Of a stretch of 64,000 bases of DNA, positions 27,701 through 40,617 are shown piece by piece; position 1 is the first letter of the stretch, and each line of letters begins with the position of its first letter. The notes under the pieces were generated by a model. It did no database searches and was not told the DNA's origin. It worked only from the letters and a program-made list of their open reading frames with translations. The DNA is from Taeniopygia guttata (lineage: Eukaryota > Chordata > Aves > Passeriformes > Estrildidae), in contig NC_133030.1 in the NCBI RefSeq assembly GCF_048771995.1, forward strand, positions 59,118,001-59,182,000. The letters run 5' to 3'. The translations under genes were made by a program, and so were the position numbers.

Positions 27701-28211
27701 GAGCAGTTCGTACCCAGTTGTTTCCATGCTGTGGCTATGCCTTAACTTGAATAACTCTTTTCCATCCCTGGTGTTCTTCTGCACAATATGTGAAAGGTAT
27801 TTTTTTTTTTTAGGGCTCCTCACATTTCTTATCACAAACCACTTTTTAAAACTTTATGAGTTCCCCTTCAAAGACTTTGGATGCATCAGGATTTCAGGCA
27901 CTGGACAAATGACACCACCAGACCCTCTTTATCAATGGATAATTGATATCAATTTTCAAGCTGAAAGCCATCTCTTTAAATGAATACAAGCCTTTTCTTG
28001 CTCTAAGGGCAGGGCTTTTATCTTCCTACCTTTTGTATACACCACTATTTTTCCAGATCCAATAAGAAAAGCCCACCTGAATCCACTACAGCATTCTTAA
28101 CATTATCTCTATACAAGCAACATCCAGCATTTAAAATGATTGAATTTAATTTTCCAGCATTCACTGGTGCTGTCATCCTGTTTCATAGTATGAATTGGGT
28201 GAAGGTCAGGG
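24786..28211. other. Intergenic, no gene recognised
   Basis: No exon, repeat family or RNA gene recognised. 27,240-28,190 is pyrimidine-rich on the plus strand with scattered open frames; it could be a badly decayed antisense LINE, but I cannot match it. Confidence 0.55.
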
Positions 28212-28312
28212 CTTGACTGACCTTTGTCCAAGTTGTCCCTGCCCATAGCAGGGGGGGGTAGTAACTAGCTGACCTTTAAGGACCCTTCCAACCCAAATAA
28301 TTCTGTGACTTT
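28212..28312 (+). mobile_element. CR1 LINE 3' end, sense
   Basis: GTCCCTGCCCATAGCAGGGG, then TAGCTGACCTTTAAGGACCC, TTCCAACCCAAATAATTCTG form the classic avian CR1 3' terminus. A short, 5'-truncated copy of about 100 bases with a G8 run inside the usual G-rich spot. Confidence 0.85.
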
Positions 28313-29719
28313 GAGTTTAATTATGCATAGTTAATCCATTTTTTCAGCTGTCCATAAAGCCTCTTCTTCTGTTCCTAGTCAGTGGGGTGATTGGTTAATA
28401 AGCCTGTTTCTGCCACTACCTGGATCAGTTTTAACACCTGTGCCTCTATGAGATCTGAAAAACAGAGCCTGGATCCTTCTCAGAAATTGTCCTACACTGT
28501 TGCTTCCCCCATTTAGAGGCATTTCCCTGTGCTGGCACTAGTCCAAGGACAATTTAGAAAACTTAATTTGCTTTTTCCACAGCTCTTTGCCCTGCACACA
28601 CTCACATCTCTGAAAGCCACGTTTCACAGTCATTCCTTGTTCTGTAATATCCTGCTGTTTATCAGAAATGCTCAGTAGATGAGTGGGAATCCATTTTTGC
28701 TCCACAAAAGCCCAGATTCCCTGAACCTCTGTGCAGGTCTCAACTCTGATGCACTTTTCTCCCTGATCTGCCTCTTGAGCTTTGTGCCACCTCCTTGGGG
28801 GAAAAGTTTGTATTAGGAACTTCTGAAATTCTGTTCCAGGTTATTTTGTATGGTTAAAGGCTTTTTCTGCAGCCACGATTATTAATTTTTCTTTCTGAAA
28901 TTGCAAAGTGAGAGGCTGTAAGAGAACTCTTTCTCATCATTTGTATGCCAGTTCAGTTTTTCTTGTTTTATGGGGCTTGAACAATGTTTCAAGTCAATTT
29001 CCTCTGCTTCTCTACCCTTCAAGGGCATTTCCTTTTCCTTCACTTCAAATTTTGAGTCTCCCCAGAACAGCTCAGGTTAGTGGCTGCTGCCCAACTATTT
29101 ATCAAGAACTTGTACAAACCCTAGATAATTCAGCTTTTTTTTCCTCTTCAATCTGGCAGTAAATCTTGCAGCAGCTTCAAAGCTGGGCTGTTCAAGTCTA
29201 TACTTACAAACCCATGTATGTCCATCCTTCCCAGGCAGACTTTTAGACTGCAAGACCTTTGAGGAACCTTCCCATTCCAGTGCAATTTTGCATTATTTGA
29301 GAACAAAACCAATTATATCCCTTATTCAAACTTCTGAATTACTGATGTGTACAGAAAAGTGCTACAAATGTCATGGTTTAGTCAAATTTTCTAGCTCCTA
29401 CATCAAGAAGGCTGATTTCACTGTCCTCTATGACCCTTCTGTCACCTTAGCCAAGCAATTTTTCAGCTCTTCAAAAGCACTTGCAGAATCAGGAATTAAT
29501 TTGCTGCATCATCATCTTCTTCATTATCCAGCACCATGTAACTGGAAGAATATATGACAAGACAACAGGCTCTTTTTTTAGATTGCATTTTTAGCCTTTT
29601 GCAGGTTCCATCAATCTATTTTTAGACTAAATAACTAAATAAATAATAAATAACTAAATAAAGTGAGAGCACAGGGCAGCCTCTCATCCTCCATCCTAGC
29701 TGCCAGGAATCTTTGAGCC
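28313..29719. other. Intergenic, no gene recognised
   Basis: Pyrimidine-rich sequence continuing the composition of the block before the 28.2 kb CR1. Ancient repeat origin is possible but unproven. Confidence 0.5.
29626..29663. repeat. (AATAACTA)n-like AT-rich repeat
   Basis: ACTAAATAACTAAATAAATA followed by ATAAATAACTAAATAAAG, just left of the antisense CR1 at 29.7 kb. This is where the CR1 3' end should be, so it may be derived from a CR1 tail. Confidence 0.6.
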
Positions 29720-30050
29720 AAAGTGGAAGGCAGGGACACCTTCCACTAGACCAGCTTGCTCCAAATCCCTTCCAGCCTGGCCTTGAGCACTGCCAGGAAA
29801 AAACCAAATAGACTCCACAGTTTCTCTGGGCAACTTTTTCCAGTGCTTTACTGCCCTCACAGTCAGGAATTTCTCCCCAAAATCCAACCCAATCCTGCTG
29901 TCTGTCAGTCTGAAGCCATTCCCCCTTGCCCTGCCACTCCAAGCCCTTGTCCCAGGTCCCTTTCCAGCTCTCCTGTAGGGCCACAATAAGGTCAAGCAGG
30001 TGTTGTAAAGGTAAGGAGGCTGGACTTCAGCCTCTCTTCATGCAGAGTTA
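29720..30050 (-). mobile_element. CR1 LINE fragment, antisense
   Basis: GGCAGGGACACCTTCCACTA, GACCAGCTTGCTCCAAATCC, TTTCTCTGGGCAACTTTTTC and CACAGTCAGGAATTTC follow the CR1 3' region read in reverse, then extend into the terminal coding segment. A 120-codon minus-strand frame over this region is a remnant of CR1 coding or 3' sequence, not a host gene. The last bases of the 3' end are missing. Confidence 0.85.
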
Positions 30051-33000
30051 AGGATTTTCTCTCTTGGAGTAATTTTTTTCCATGGAGCACCTTGCTCAAA
30101 AATCCTGCATGCCTTTTTCTTCTTGGAGGCACAGTCCAAGCACTGCTTACCTTGTTGATTTTACTGTTTTCATTTTGGGTACCAATGGCCCTGAAGAAGC
30201 ACTGCAGGGTGTTGGGACTCCACCTGCCACAGATGACCTATTATAAATCATCAAAAAAAAAGTATAAAATCAGTGCAAAAGCAGATGGGTACTTTAGAAT
30301 TACGACCCCTTAAAGAGTTTTGCTGGCTCCATTTTACAAAATCTGATTTTCCCTGTCTCAAACTGGAAGGAATCAGGGTTCAAACCTGCAGAGGTATTAT
30401 CTGTCACCTTGGGCAGGCAGGGCTGGCAGAGGGGACCTGGCTGTGTCCACAAGAGCCATTGGTGTGTGAGCAGTGGTTCTGCCTCCAGATCAGCAAGATG
30501 CCTCTCACATTCACAAAGTCACCACTAACACAAGACCTGGCAGCTCCTCAAAGATGAGCAGAAGTTTGGAAATCAAAGATATTTTTCATTCCTGAGCATT
30601 TCCATCCTACTCACTGGGCGTCTTTGCATTCTGCAAGAATAAGGCAACCAGAAGTGGTGGAAGAACCCCCACCCTCCTCAATTTGACAAAATTTTTACCA
30701 TTTGCTAGAGAATGGTTACTACCCCCTTAAAATATGAGTTTTCTTCATTACAGAAATACTTTTTTATTCCTTTAAAAGCCAGTGGAATGTGGACAATGAA
30801 CAATCTCACATTTAGAAGCCAACTTTTCATCAGGGTTTATCCTTTTGACTTGGAAACTGGCTCATTTAAGCTGGAAAAATTCTGTGAAATGTTGCAATAA
30901 AAGAGGCTCTATTTTTGCATTAGCAGAAATATGCACATGCAGAAACCCAGGCCATACAAAAACGAGCAAACAAAGGAGTGCCCAGCCCAAACTGCAAATT
31001 TCTTATTTCAAGCACAAAGGCCACATAGATCTTTGCCATCTCTAATAATAATAATGCATTCTGCCACCCAACAGCACAACATTCCCACCAGGCAGGGTAT
31101 TTTTCCCAGCAAAACAAAACTTAGTGGACATGGCTTCAGCTGCCTAAATGTCATCTCAGTCTGTTGCAATCTGCTGTAAAGTCTCAAGATAAAAGTCATG
31201 TGTCACAAAATCACAACAATTTCTGGATTTGCTTTAGGACTAGAATGTTCCTGGGCAAAAACTATTCAATAAGGAAGAAATTCTGTTGTCTGTTTTTTAA
31301 TGATTCCCTGAAAGTTGCTTCTCACTGATTTTTTTTCCCCTCTTTTTTTGCCTACTTTTGTGTAATTTTATTTCATAAATCAGATCCATCCCAGTTTCAT
31401 CAATCAGACATGGGAGTATCCTCATAGAGCCATCCTTGAGCTGGAAGGGATCCACAAGGATCATCAAAGCCCAACTCCTGAATTTTGCTTTTCTGTATTT
31501 CAAAGTAGTGCAGTAATTGTACATACTGTTTGAGGGAGGAAAAAAAGAAATCTGAATGCAGGATAAGCTTCTGGCCAAAACAGCTCAGATTTTCCATCTC
31601 ATTTGCAGCTGAGACATGAAAAGCACAGGTTAGGACTGGGCAGCATCCTCCAGCAGCAGAAACCCTATTTCTGGCAGTCTTCTCCCCAAAGTTTCTGTGT
31701 GTAACTCTATTTATGGGCTTTTAGACCAAACATAGTAAAACCAGGTATGAGAAGGATACATTTAGACTGAATCAAAGTTTGAGGGAAGGGTAGGCTTTTT
31801 ATCTTTCACATACACTTGCTGGCAGATATTTATAGAGCATGACACTCTGAACTCTGATCCACACTCAGGGAGTGGGATGAGTTACATGAATTCAATGCCA
31901 CAAGCTCAACATAATTTCCTTTCAACACCATGGCCAAATTGTCTTGATTTCCACACCTGTAAAATGGGGGATAACACTTATCCCTTTTATAGGGGATAAT
32001 GTTATAAATATTAGTTTAATCACTTGGAGAGGCACCGACTTCGTACTGTAAAATAACTTTACCTGTACTAGCTGTGCCACACAGGAGGAGCTGAAATCGA
32101 ACCCAGGAAAGTGAGGGAGAAAGGAAGCAAAATTTCCTGTTGTATGATGCACTCTGACTAAGAATATGAACCCAAGGGACCGTGGGAGGAAAGGTTTTTG
32201 CAGCCTGCTTCTCCCCCTTTCACCATTATGCCCATGCAATGCCAAACACATTCCTCCTTTACCCAGGGAGCAGGGAAACACAGTCCTCCCACCTCAAATC
32301 AATTTTTCTTAGATTCCAGAACAACTGTGGTGCCATGTGCCAGCCACTATTCCCCACCCCATGTGCCCATGCTGTGCCCAGTTGTCCCCTCTGGTTGCAG
32401 AATAAATCAGAGGAGCCACTGTGGTACAGCTGAGAAAGCAATGGAAAATCCAGCCAGCCAGTAAGCTTTTTCTTCTTGATTTCTGTGAAGTTCTCAACAC
32501 TTGGCAAGCTTTGTAAGCTCAGTAGTGGGAACTGAAAAGGAAAAACCATCACGTACCATTTTTTTCTGTGGCTTGCAAATGTGAAATAAATCAAGAGATA
32601 AAACATCAAGACATCTGTGATACAAGATTTGTTTTGTGAATGTTTAAAGCATTTAATCTCTGTTCTTCTGGCTCTCAGTCCTGGTTGCTGGGACATTATT
32701 ATTTTACCTATTTTCTAAGGTATAATCACTTCCATCTCAAGAATTTTCTGGCTGCTTTCTGTACTCCCCTTTGCACGACTTGGATAAATCTCTATAGCTC
32801 TACCCATCTGTCCTGTTTTCTGCCTTCTGGTTTATCATCTGAAAATCCCTACGTGACACCAGTGAAGACCCCACTGCCAAAAGCAGGGCCAGCTGTGCTA
32901 CCTCGTTATTTCCACCCCTTTGCTGCCTCTCAGAGCTGGGCCAGGTGTCCCTGAGCCACAGCCACTGCTCAGGCATGAGCTGAGCTTCCCATCACCACCA

Positions 33001-34582
33001 AACTCCTGTGCTCCCCCCACTGAGCCACAGGACATCCCCTTTTCCATCTCTTCACATGGATGATGACAAGGAGCATGGCTCAGGTCGCTGTGGGAGTCCT
33101 GGGGAGCCACACAAGCCCAGTGTGAAGCTGGCACTCCACCACCAAGCCCTGGCCCTGCTGGGTTGCACAGAGGAGCCAGCCCAGCGTGAAAGACAGCTCA
33201 GCAAACAGCCCAGCAAGTATCTGCAGATTGATGGAAGACCTGAAAATAGACCTTGCAGCATCTCTTTCTTCTGTGCCACACGGCCTTCTGTCTGTCTCCA
33301 AACCCTGGTTATCCCAGGGGTTGTGCAGGGACCTCTGCCCCAGCAGGTCTCCATTGTGCCTGTTGTTAGAGCTTGGCTAGAGCTATTAATTCTCATTAAA
33401 CAGTCAAGTTTCTTTTCATCTTCTTCCAAAAGAAGGAGCTCAGTCTTACAACAACATCTCCTAGGAACTTTCTGTTCTCTTTGGGGACATATTTCTTTCT
33501 AGTGAAAGGAAAATTTCCCAATAACTTTCTTCTGCTGCCAGGCACCAAGGCAAGGCAGCATCGTGCCACCCCCTCATAATTTCCTAAGAGCCTTGCACAT
33601 CACTTTATTCAGGCCTGTACCCTCTCCTTTTAGTTTCCTATTCTCATTCCAGCCTGTCTGCCTGAATGCATCCAAAGGTGTAAGAAAACACCCTCTTGGG
33701 ACAGTCTGTCCCACGCTGCACCCACGGCCATAAAACCTCGGTGCTGCACTACTGGTTCTTATCAGCCATCACACCTTCAAGCACAGAAGGTGTGTCTAAT
33801 ATTAGCCAGGAAATGTCCTGGAGAAGACCTGGACTTTTTCAGCTAATCAGTATTAATAACTTCCTATGTTTGTAGACAGCCCATAGGAAATGCAGCTTGA
33901 CTCATCTACCCCGTAATTAGATGAACTCCCCGAAAAAGTGCAGGTGGCTGCACCACACAGGCACATTAGCCAAGGTGCAGAATGTGCTCCTGACCAAAGG
34001 GCAGATAACAGCAGCTATAATTTCCTCCACTGATATAATGTAAAAAAAGCAGTATTTCTGACAGATTTGGCATATGGCTGAGGTTGGAAAGTCAAGCAGT
34101 CATTTTCTTTCTCTCTCTTATCTCACTCAGGGGAAATCTGTAATATGCACACAGCCTTGATTTATTTTTTACACTCTGGCATATTACTGGAAAATAATTA
34201 CAAACAAAAAATTCATGAATACCAGAAGATATTTAGGCCTATTTGCTGTATAAGTTATACCTAGACTGCGATTCTTACTGAAGATATTTGTTTCCTGTGT
34301 TCTTTTCTGCTGCCAAGTTCAGCCATATATCACTTTTATGCATCTGAAGGCCATGGTGTAATGCAATATGAAGCTATGAATGGGATAAAGTTACATATTC
34401 TCCATTGATTTTCCATTGTATCCATTATCTTTAATGTTGGAATGCAGGTTAGTGCGAGTGCCGGAAGCCTCTGCACCTCTGTGCTGGCTGCTGCCCCAGG
34501 AAAACCATCCCTGGGGGACAGATCAAATCAGCTGCAAGCTGCAGAGAGGAGACAGGAGTTCCCCAAAGTGTCCAGCTTAATG
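30051..34582. other. Intergenic, no gene recognised
   Basis: Contains one short CR1 tail (31.4 kb). Overlapping 125-164 codon frames on both strands at 33.0-33.5 kb track a GC-rich patch. 33,860-34,440 is repeat-free and AT-rich with a TAATTAGATGA motif at about 33,915. Confidence 0.55.
31421..31480 (-). mobile_element. Short CR1 3' end, antisense
   Basis: CTCATAGAGCCATCCTTGAG, CTGGAAGGGATCCACAAGG and ATCATCAAAGCCCAACTCC correspond to the reverse complement of the CR1 terminus, more diverged than the other copies. Only about 60 bases are recognisable. Confidence 0.7.
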
Positions 34583-34710
34583 GGGGAAGCAGTAGGAAAG
34601 TGAGAGGGAGAAGGTAAACTCAGGGATGGGGACATGAGAGGGGCTGGGAGGAAACCAGAGAAGGGCTGGAAGGAAAGGCAGAAGGAGAGGAGAGAGGGGA
34701 AGGGAGCAGG
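34583..34710. repeat. Purine-rich (GA) low-complexity block
   Basis: Nearly all A and G on the plus strand, for example GTGAGAGGGAGAAGG and GAAGGAGAGGAGAGAGGGGA. This composition removes stop codons from the pyrimidine strand and explains the long minus-strand frame here. Confidence 0.8.
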
Positions 34711-37700
34711 ACCTACTGCAAGGCTTTCTATCAGTGGAAAATTGCTTTTTGCATGCTTAACAAAGGAGGAAGAGAAAGAGATTTGTGGCAAAGCCCCACA
34801 GGCACCACCAGCATCACTGCCCAGGAGGGCAGAAAACAGCAGCCACCAGTGCTGAAGTGCCACTGCTCTCCAGCCCCAGATCTTGAGGAGATCAAGCTGA
34901 GGGCTCAGCTGCTCACGCCGTGGCTCAGGATGGGCAGGGAGAGTGTTCCCAGGCAGCACTGGAGCTTCCCACCATGGCAGATCAAGCAAAGGCTGATGAG
35001 TGGGGCAGGAGGATGCAGCTGGAAGGGGAAAGCAGGATGCTCCGGAGGCTTGTCGCCCAGCTGGGTCCAGTTGCACTGGGACTAGATGTTAACACTAACT
35101 CTCTAACAAGCTTCTCAAATCACATTTTTAAGGCCATGTGTTAACAGAAAACAACTGTTCAAATTTAGCAAGTTCCAGCAGCACTTTCACCCTCACTCTG
35201 TCTGGGCCGCAGGAGTACAAAACGCCACAGCCACTTCATTTTTCATCCCTCTCACAAAGGGGCAGAGCTGTTAGTCATGCCAGTGGCTGCCTTGGACAAT
35301 CTCACACAAGCAATACCAGCAGGATTTTCCATGTGTGACTAACTGCTCCTCCTGGGAGGCCAGAGTTTCCCACTGGGAAGGTAAAGGACCCCCCATGTTC
35401 TGTAATCTTAACTCTGCAGTCACCACTGCTGCTGCTGTAAAGTGTTTTTAAGATGAAAATCCTTCTGCAGGTGACCTGCTCGTCTCCATCTGGCCTTTAC
35501 TGTTCTGGCTACTCTTGGTGACATCTGTGACTAATTGGTGATCGATGAAACCGAGCTGTGACCAGTACAAAAAACCTTTATTAAAACCCTGCCAGGTTAA
35601 TCAGCAGGCATTCCTCAGGAGTGCTGCTCAGAAAAAGCCAATTCGGATTAATTCCATGGGACAACATTTCTGGAAGGAGCATCTCATCCAGCTTAACCTT
35701 GAAGCACATCAGCCATGGACACCTTGTGTCACCTATAACTCAGGGGACAGAGCTTAGGGACCTTTGTGCAATTTTTCCTTCACTTATTTGTCCTGGTAGA
35801 GAAAAGGCTTAACCTGACATGGAGCAAAACCTTCCCAGCTGGTTTAAGAAAAATCTGGTAACTTGTTTAGTGGGAGCTGAGCTCTGTGTGCACACGCATG
35901 TGCTGCACAGCAGGACCCCTTTTCTCATTTAAACAGCCAATTAAAGCCTACTTTGGCACTTAGCACATGACATCAACTCGCAGTACTTAACCTGCCTAGC
36001 ACAGTGTGAATTTAATTTGATAAAGGGGCAACTAATAAAGGTCTTCGAAGGCTGGTTAAAGTTCATTAAGCCATTCCTTTCAAGGTATACTTCCCTCCAG
36101 TGCAAAAGCTTGCATCTACTTTTTTTTTTTTTCCTTTAAAGCTGTGTTATATCCTGCCACCAGAAAAAGGTGCCTGTGTCACATCCCGACAGGGCATATT
36201 TAAAGTCTCACTGTCAAAGTCATGGCAGGCCTTGGTTCTTTGCCCGGGAATGTGCAGAAAGAAAAATAAAAGCTCTTTTCCCTGAGTGTGGGGCGAGGAG
36301 TGCAGTGTGTGTCGGTGCAGGCAGGCTCCTGGGAGGGGAGTGGGCTTCTGTCACACTGAGCTGCATTCATCCTCCTTCTCCTGAGCCATCCGTGATTCCA
36401 GATGGATTTCATAAACAGATGAGGAGACTCCTCTGAGTTCACTGGTTTAATGCAGCCTGTATGGCTCACTCACGTAATAAGTATTTAATCATGTTGATGA
36501 AAATCGTTTCAAAACCTTCCACCACACACAGCGCCGCTCCCCGCAGCCCTGGGGCTGATAACAGCACAGCACAGCCAGGGCACCTCCATCTCCCACAGCC
36601 TCTCCAGGTGCCTGCCTGGGCTTTCACCAGGGACTTTCAAATGTGTGCATGCACTGTGCATTGCCACCCTCTAACAAGGGCCCGTTCATCTTTGAAAATA
36701 CTCCTCAAATCACCCACTGAAGTGCCACAAAAGGAGAGTCTTTTAATCCCCACATTCCCCACGCAGCTGTTTCAGAGGTCACTCAAGGGTTAACACTTTG
36801 GTGTTTATATCTTCTTACTAGTTTCTCTTTGTGCTCACAAATGCCCACTTATTAAAAATTTGCTGAGCTTAAGTGGTCTCCATTTGTAAACAGAGAAATG
36901 CCACAAAGCCTTGCAAATATTGAGTCATCTTGGGTGGAAATTGTTCTTCTTTCAGCAGAAGTCATTGCTGATGCCAGGAAGGACGTGGGCTTTCATCATT
37001 CCCAGACATGGACTTAAAGGAACATATGTAAGACCATCATGTAGCAACCAGTAGTCCACACAAATTCAGTATATTTTAAGCTAACTCAGAAAAGTCAGGG
37101 CTCCTCCTCCTCCTCTATTCAAGGCTGGATTCATGTTCATGTTTGTCCTTTTACAACACTCATCAGGGTTCAGCAGCAACGTTCTTCTGAGAGCGCTGGG
37201 GAAAGGAAGATGAGTCCCATGCTGTCTTGCACAGGATCCCAGCCACACACAGAGGGAGGAACCCTTCATTGTATCACATGAAATTTTATGGATCAGTCCA
37301 AATTTGTTGAATTAGATTTAAGTGTTGTAGGCAAGGCCACATGAGGAGCTTTGAGTTTTCAGATAATATTTTCCAAACTGTAGAAATGTTGAAATCTGAA
37401 GGTGTGTTTGCAGTATGCTACCAGTTCCAAGGTTGCTTACATCCTGACAGGGAAAATTATTTTCTGCCACGAGACCAGACAAAACCTCCATTTTGTGTCA
37501 TTAAAAGTAAGTTTCCTTTTGTAAGCAAATTATTTTGTAAATCCCTGAAATGTAGTACAGTGTTCATTGCTTCAGAAGCTGGGTTTATTATAATTTCCCT
37601 CACTTCATTTTACAGTAGCCAGTTTTGTCATTTCTAAACATGCAGATGTATTGAAAAGATACCAGATAGGCTGAACAGAAGGTTGACTGTGATCCTGTCT

Positions 37701-39423
37701 CATCCACTTGTAAAGAGTGTGCCCAGCAATTACCCCATGCTTTCTGAGGTGCCCTTCATGCATAGTAGTTGCTGCTATAGATACTTGTGCTTCAGTGGTC
37801 GGTATTTAAACCTTCAAAAGTCTTCATGATTGGAAGGTCTTGAAGACTGGGAAATCTTGTGGTTGTGTTTGACTTGTATTGCTCTGGCACCAAGATTTAC
37901 AGAGCTCCAAGTAATGGGAGCGTTACAGTCTTTAGAGGCTTGATAACGAAATCCAGAGTTCACTTTACACAAGTCCTTCATCCTTCCATTCATGAGGTTA
38001 TGAATTTTGGTGCAGTAGCACCAGACTGAAAGTGCAGGAATTCTATATCTGACTTTAGAGAACCTAATGAAGATGTTATCCTGACCCTTCAGAAGAGCAC
38101 CTTAAATGGAAAAGCACTGGAGCAGTGGAGAAGTCTCAATTTCCTTGCTTATGACTTCAAACTCCAGAGCTAAAGGACACCAAAGAGAGAGTTTAAGGCC
38201 TATAAATCTTGCAGTGTGAACTGATTCATGACTCAGACAAAGCGCCCAAGCCCCTCAGAGTCAGGAGAACAACCCTTTAAAATACAGTTTGCTACTATTG
38301 CTGGAAACTTTAACCCGCTGGCTTCACACTCAGGAGGTTTAAGCTTCAAATGGCAGGAGAGGATTTATGTGTTCCTCTGAACAAAATACATCAGGGTAGG
38401 AAAACTTGACCCGACAGTTTTGAGACGTGCTTCCCATAAATAACCAATTGATTGGCTGGGCTGCAAAGCCATTAGCAGGCGTGGGGAGCCTGCTGAGACT
38501 CAGACACGGCGTAAAATGCTGGAGGTGCCAGCAAAATGGACACAGCCGTCGGCTACGTGGTCACCTCCCTGCAGAACTGCTCAGGAGGGCTCGTGAAAAA
38601 TGAAGCAGCTTTTATTTCCCTCATTCCACAGCACCCTGGAAGGGGGATGCAGTGTGTGCATGAGATCCAGGCTGTTGTGGGCCAAGGGGGAAGAGAAGAG
38701 AGATAAAATGACCACCTCGTGCTTGAGCAGTAAATCACCTGGAGGAGCAGAAGTGTTTCAAATGAAGTTGGAGATCATGCCTTGACAAGTTGCAGATGAG
38801 TCTCTTCTGCTGTAAATTACCACAGCTGCCAAGTGGCACTGGTAGGTCTGAGCTAGCAGGGCTTTCCACCTCCAGAAAAGTGGCAGCAGTTACAGCAGAA
38901 GGGAATTTGATGACACAGATCACAGATTTCAGGACAGAGGGACAGAGCTGGCTTTGCCCTCTGAGAATGGGTCATCTTCATCTTTTCCCTCCCAAAGAAT
39001 ACATATGATGCTCCCATTGTCACTCCCACTGCTGCAGTCACACTTTCTGGGCTTGGGTTAATCTTTTTGCATTGCCCCACCCTGATGGCAAGGGAGAAGG
39101 TGGAAGTCTCATAGAGACTGCAAAATCTTTAATCTGGAGAAGAGCAGGCAGTGGGAAGCAGAGCAGACATGATGCTGGTCTACTCCACACACTCATTTAC
39201 ACTTGAGACACGTGCACATTGCAAATGAGAAGGAATATGGGTGTAATGGCTACATAAACAGCAGGGTAATGATGAACCAGAGACAGCTCCTCAGAGACGC
39301 TGTGGCTCCAGGCATTATCCTCAAACAAGCAAAGATGGAACCTTGTTCCTCTATCAAACATGAGATAAGAAGTAATGAGTGGCAGGTAAAAGGCAGGAAG
39401 GAAGAATGTGGGTATGTGAAATT
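34711..39423. other. Intergenic, no gene recognised
   Basis: Unique sequence with a T run near 36,120. 35,520-35,760 contains an antisense poly(A) signal (TTTATT at about 35,578) and might be an unrecognised LTR. 35,930-36,070 is AT-rich unique DNA with CCAATTAAAG and TTTAATTTGATAAAG. Confidence 0.55.
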
Positions 39424-39505
39424 CACACAGAATCAGCAGGTTGGAAGAGACCCTCAAGATCACAGAGTCCAATTCCATTCAGCCTGGTCCTGCTCAGAGT
39501 CTCAA
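39424..39505 (-). mobile_element. CR1 3' end, antisense, diverged
   Basis: CACACAGAATCAGCAGGTTG, GAAGAGACCCTCAAGATCAC and AGAGTCCAATTCCATTC match the reversed CR1 terminus of the type with AGAGACC. Similarity fades after about 80 bases. Confidence 0.75.
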
Positions 39506-40037
39506 GCGTTTTCCTTGCTCAAGGAGCTGGGTGGGGCAGCTCTCAAGGACCAGATCCTGTGGTCGATATCTCCTCTGTCCTGGCACTGCCACCACTCAGA
39601 TCCATCGGCTCCTTCAGAACCAGAGGATTCCTCCACTATGTAGGACTCAGTTTCCATGGATAGCTTTTCTTTCTTTTGGGTTAGATTCAACAGTTGGGTA
39701 TTTTTTCTCTCCAGGGAGCAGATCCTCTCAAGAGAGGAACTGTTTCCAAATAACATAATTGTTTCCAAATAATTGTATTTACACAATATGCAAATATGCA
39801 CTGGCCAAGTACTGACATGCTACACAGGTGGTTTCCTGGTGGCTCCTAAAAGACCAGAAATGGTGAAAACTAGGAGCAGATTCAGCTGCTTACAGGCATC
39901 TGGCCCATTCCTATGAGCTACAAACCTGTACAAGTGTGACTGAGCCTTGAGTCTCACTGATTAAACTCAGATTTTATTTTAACACTCTGCTGACGCAGTA
40001 ACTGCTCCCCCCATTTTAATGCCACAAGAGGTTATTG

Positions 40038-40116
40038 ATCTCCATCCCTGAAAGTGCTCAAGGCCAGGCTGGACTGGGGTCTCAGCAACCTGGTCTAGTG
40101 CAAGGTGTCCCTGGAC
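40038..40116 (+). mobile_element. CR1 3' region fragment, sense
   Basis: CTCCATCCCTGAAAGTGCTC, AAGGCCAGGCTGGACTGGGG and CAACCTGGTCTAGTGCAAGG are the CR1 3' region in sense orientation. It is truncated before the terminal octamer tail. Confidence 0.85.
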
Positions 40117-40166
40117 TTTGTGTCTCTAAAACACAGAGGAAAATACTGCCAAATACTTTGAATTTA

Positions 40167-40196
40167 TTATTATTATGTTGTTGTTGTTGCTGTTGA
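40167..40196. repeat. Short (TTA)n/(TTG)n microsatellite
   Basis: TTATTATTATTATG leads into GTTGTTGTTGTTGCTGTTG. It lies between two sense CR1 fragments. Confidence 0.8.
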
Positions 40197-40617
40197 TTCT
40201 TTTTTGAACTGAAATCAGCATTAGTCAAAGGATTGGTGGCAAGAAACTGTTGAGATTTTGCTTCCGTTTTGCTCCTTAGAATTCGTGGATTTGTATAAAT
40301 TAGTGAGATAACAATCATCATCTTTAAAAAGAACAGGATCTCGTTAGCACCTCATCTCTGACAGGAGACAGTAACAAATGCTTTGGATAAACAAGTATCA
40401 GAGAGGGAAGGGCACCCACCCACCCGGCCCATGGTAGTTCAGGGTCTTTTGAAGGCAGCTGCTGTATCCAAATGGCTTCTGCAGTGAACAGGCCCAGTTT
40501 GTGCTGTTTTCCGTGAGCCTGTGTAATCCTTTCCTTGCAAAGCTTTAGCCACCACACCACCACTATTGAGGTGTTCTGCAGTGCCATGAAACCTCTTAGA
40601 TAAGACACCAGAGGGGC

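Noticed and set aside
27240..29200. Pyrimidine-rich region as an old antisense LINE
   Set aside because: The composition suggests a decayed element, but no block longer than a few words matches a LINE I can name, apart from the short sense CR1 at 28.2 kb.
29622..29984. 120-codon minus-strand frame with Trp/Gly-rich translation
   Set aside because: It coincides with an antisense CR1 fragment and is a decayed LINE segment, not a host gene.
30360..30385. GGGTTCAAACCT, resembling a tRNA B box
   Set aside because: No matching A box or cloverleaf pairing upstream within tRNA distance, so no tRNA gene was called.
33008..33502. 164-codon plus-strand frame overlapping a 125-codon minus frame
   Set aside because: Both strands are open together in a GC-rich patch and neither translation has a recognisable motif.
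34528..35076. 182-codon minus-strand frame
   Set aside because: It is the complement of a purine-rich block, so stops are depleted by composition. The translation is proline/serine/leucine-rich without a domain.
35520..35760. Possible antisense LTR with a poly(A) signal
   Set aside because: Only a TTTATT and a general resemblance; no terminal TG...CA boundaries or family match could be defended.
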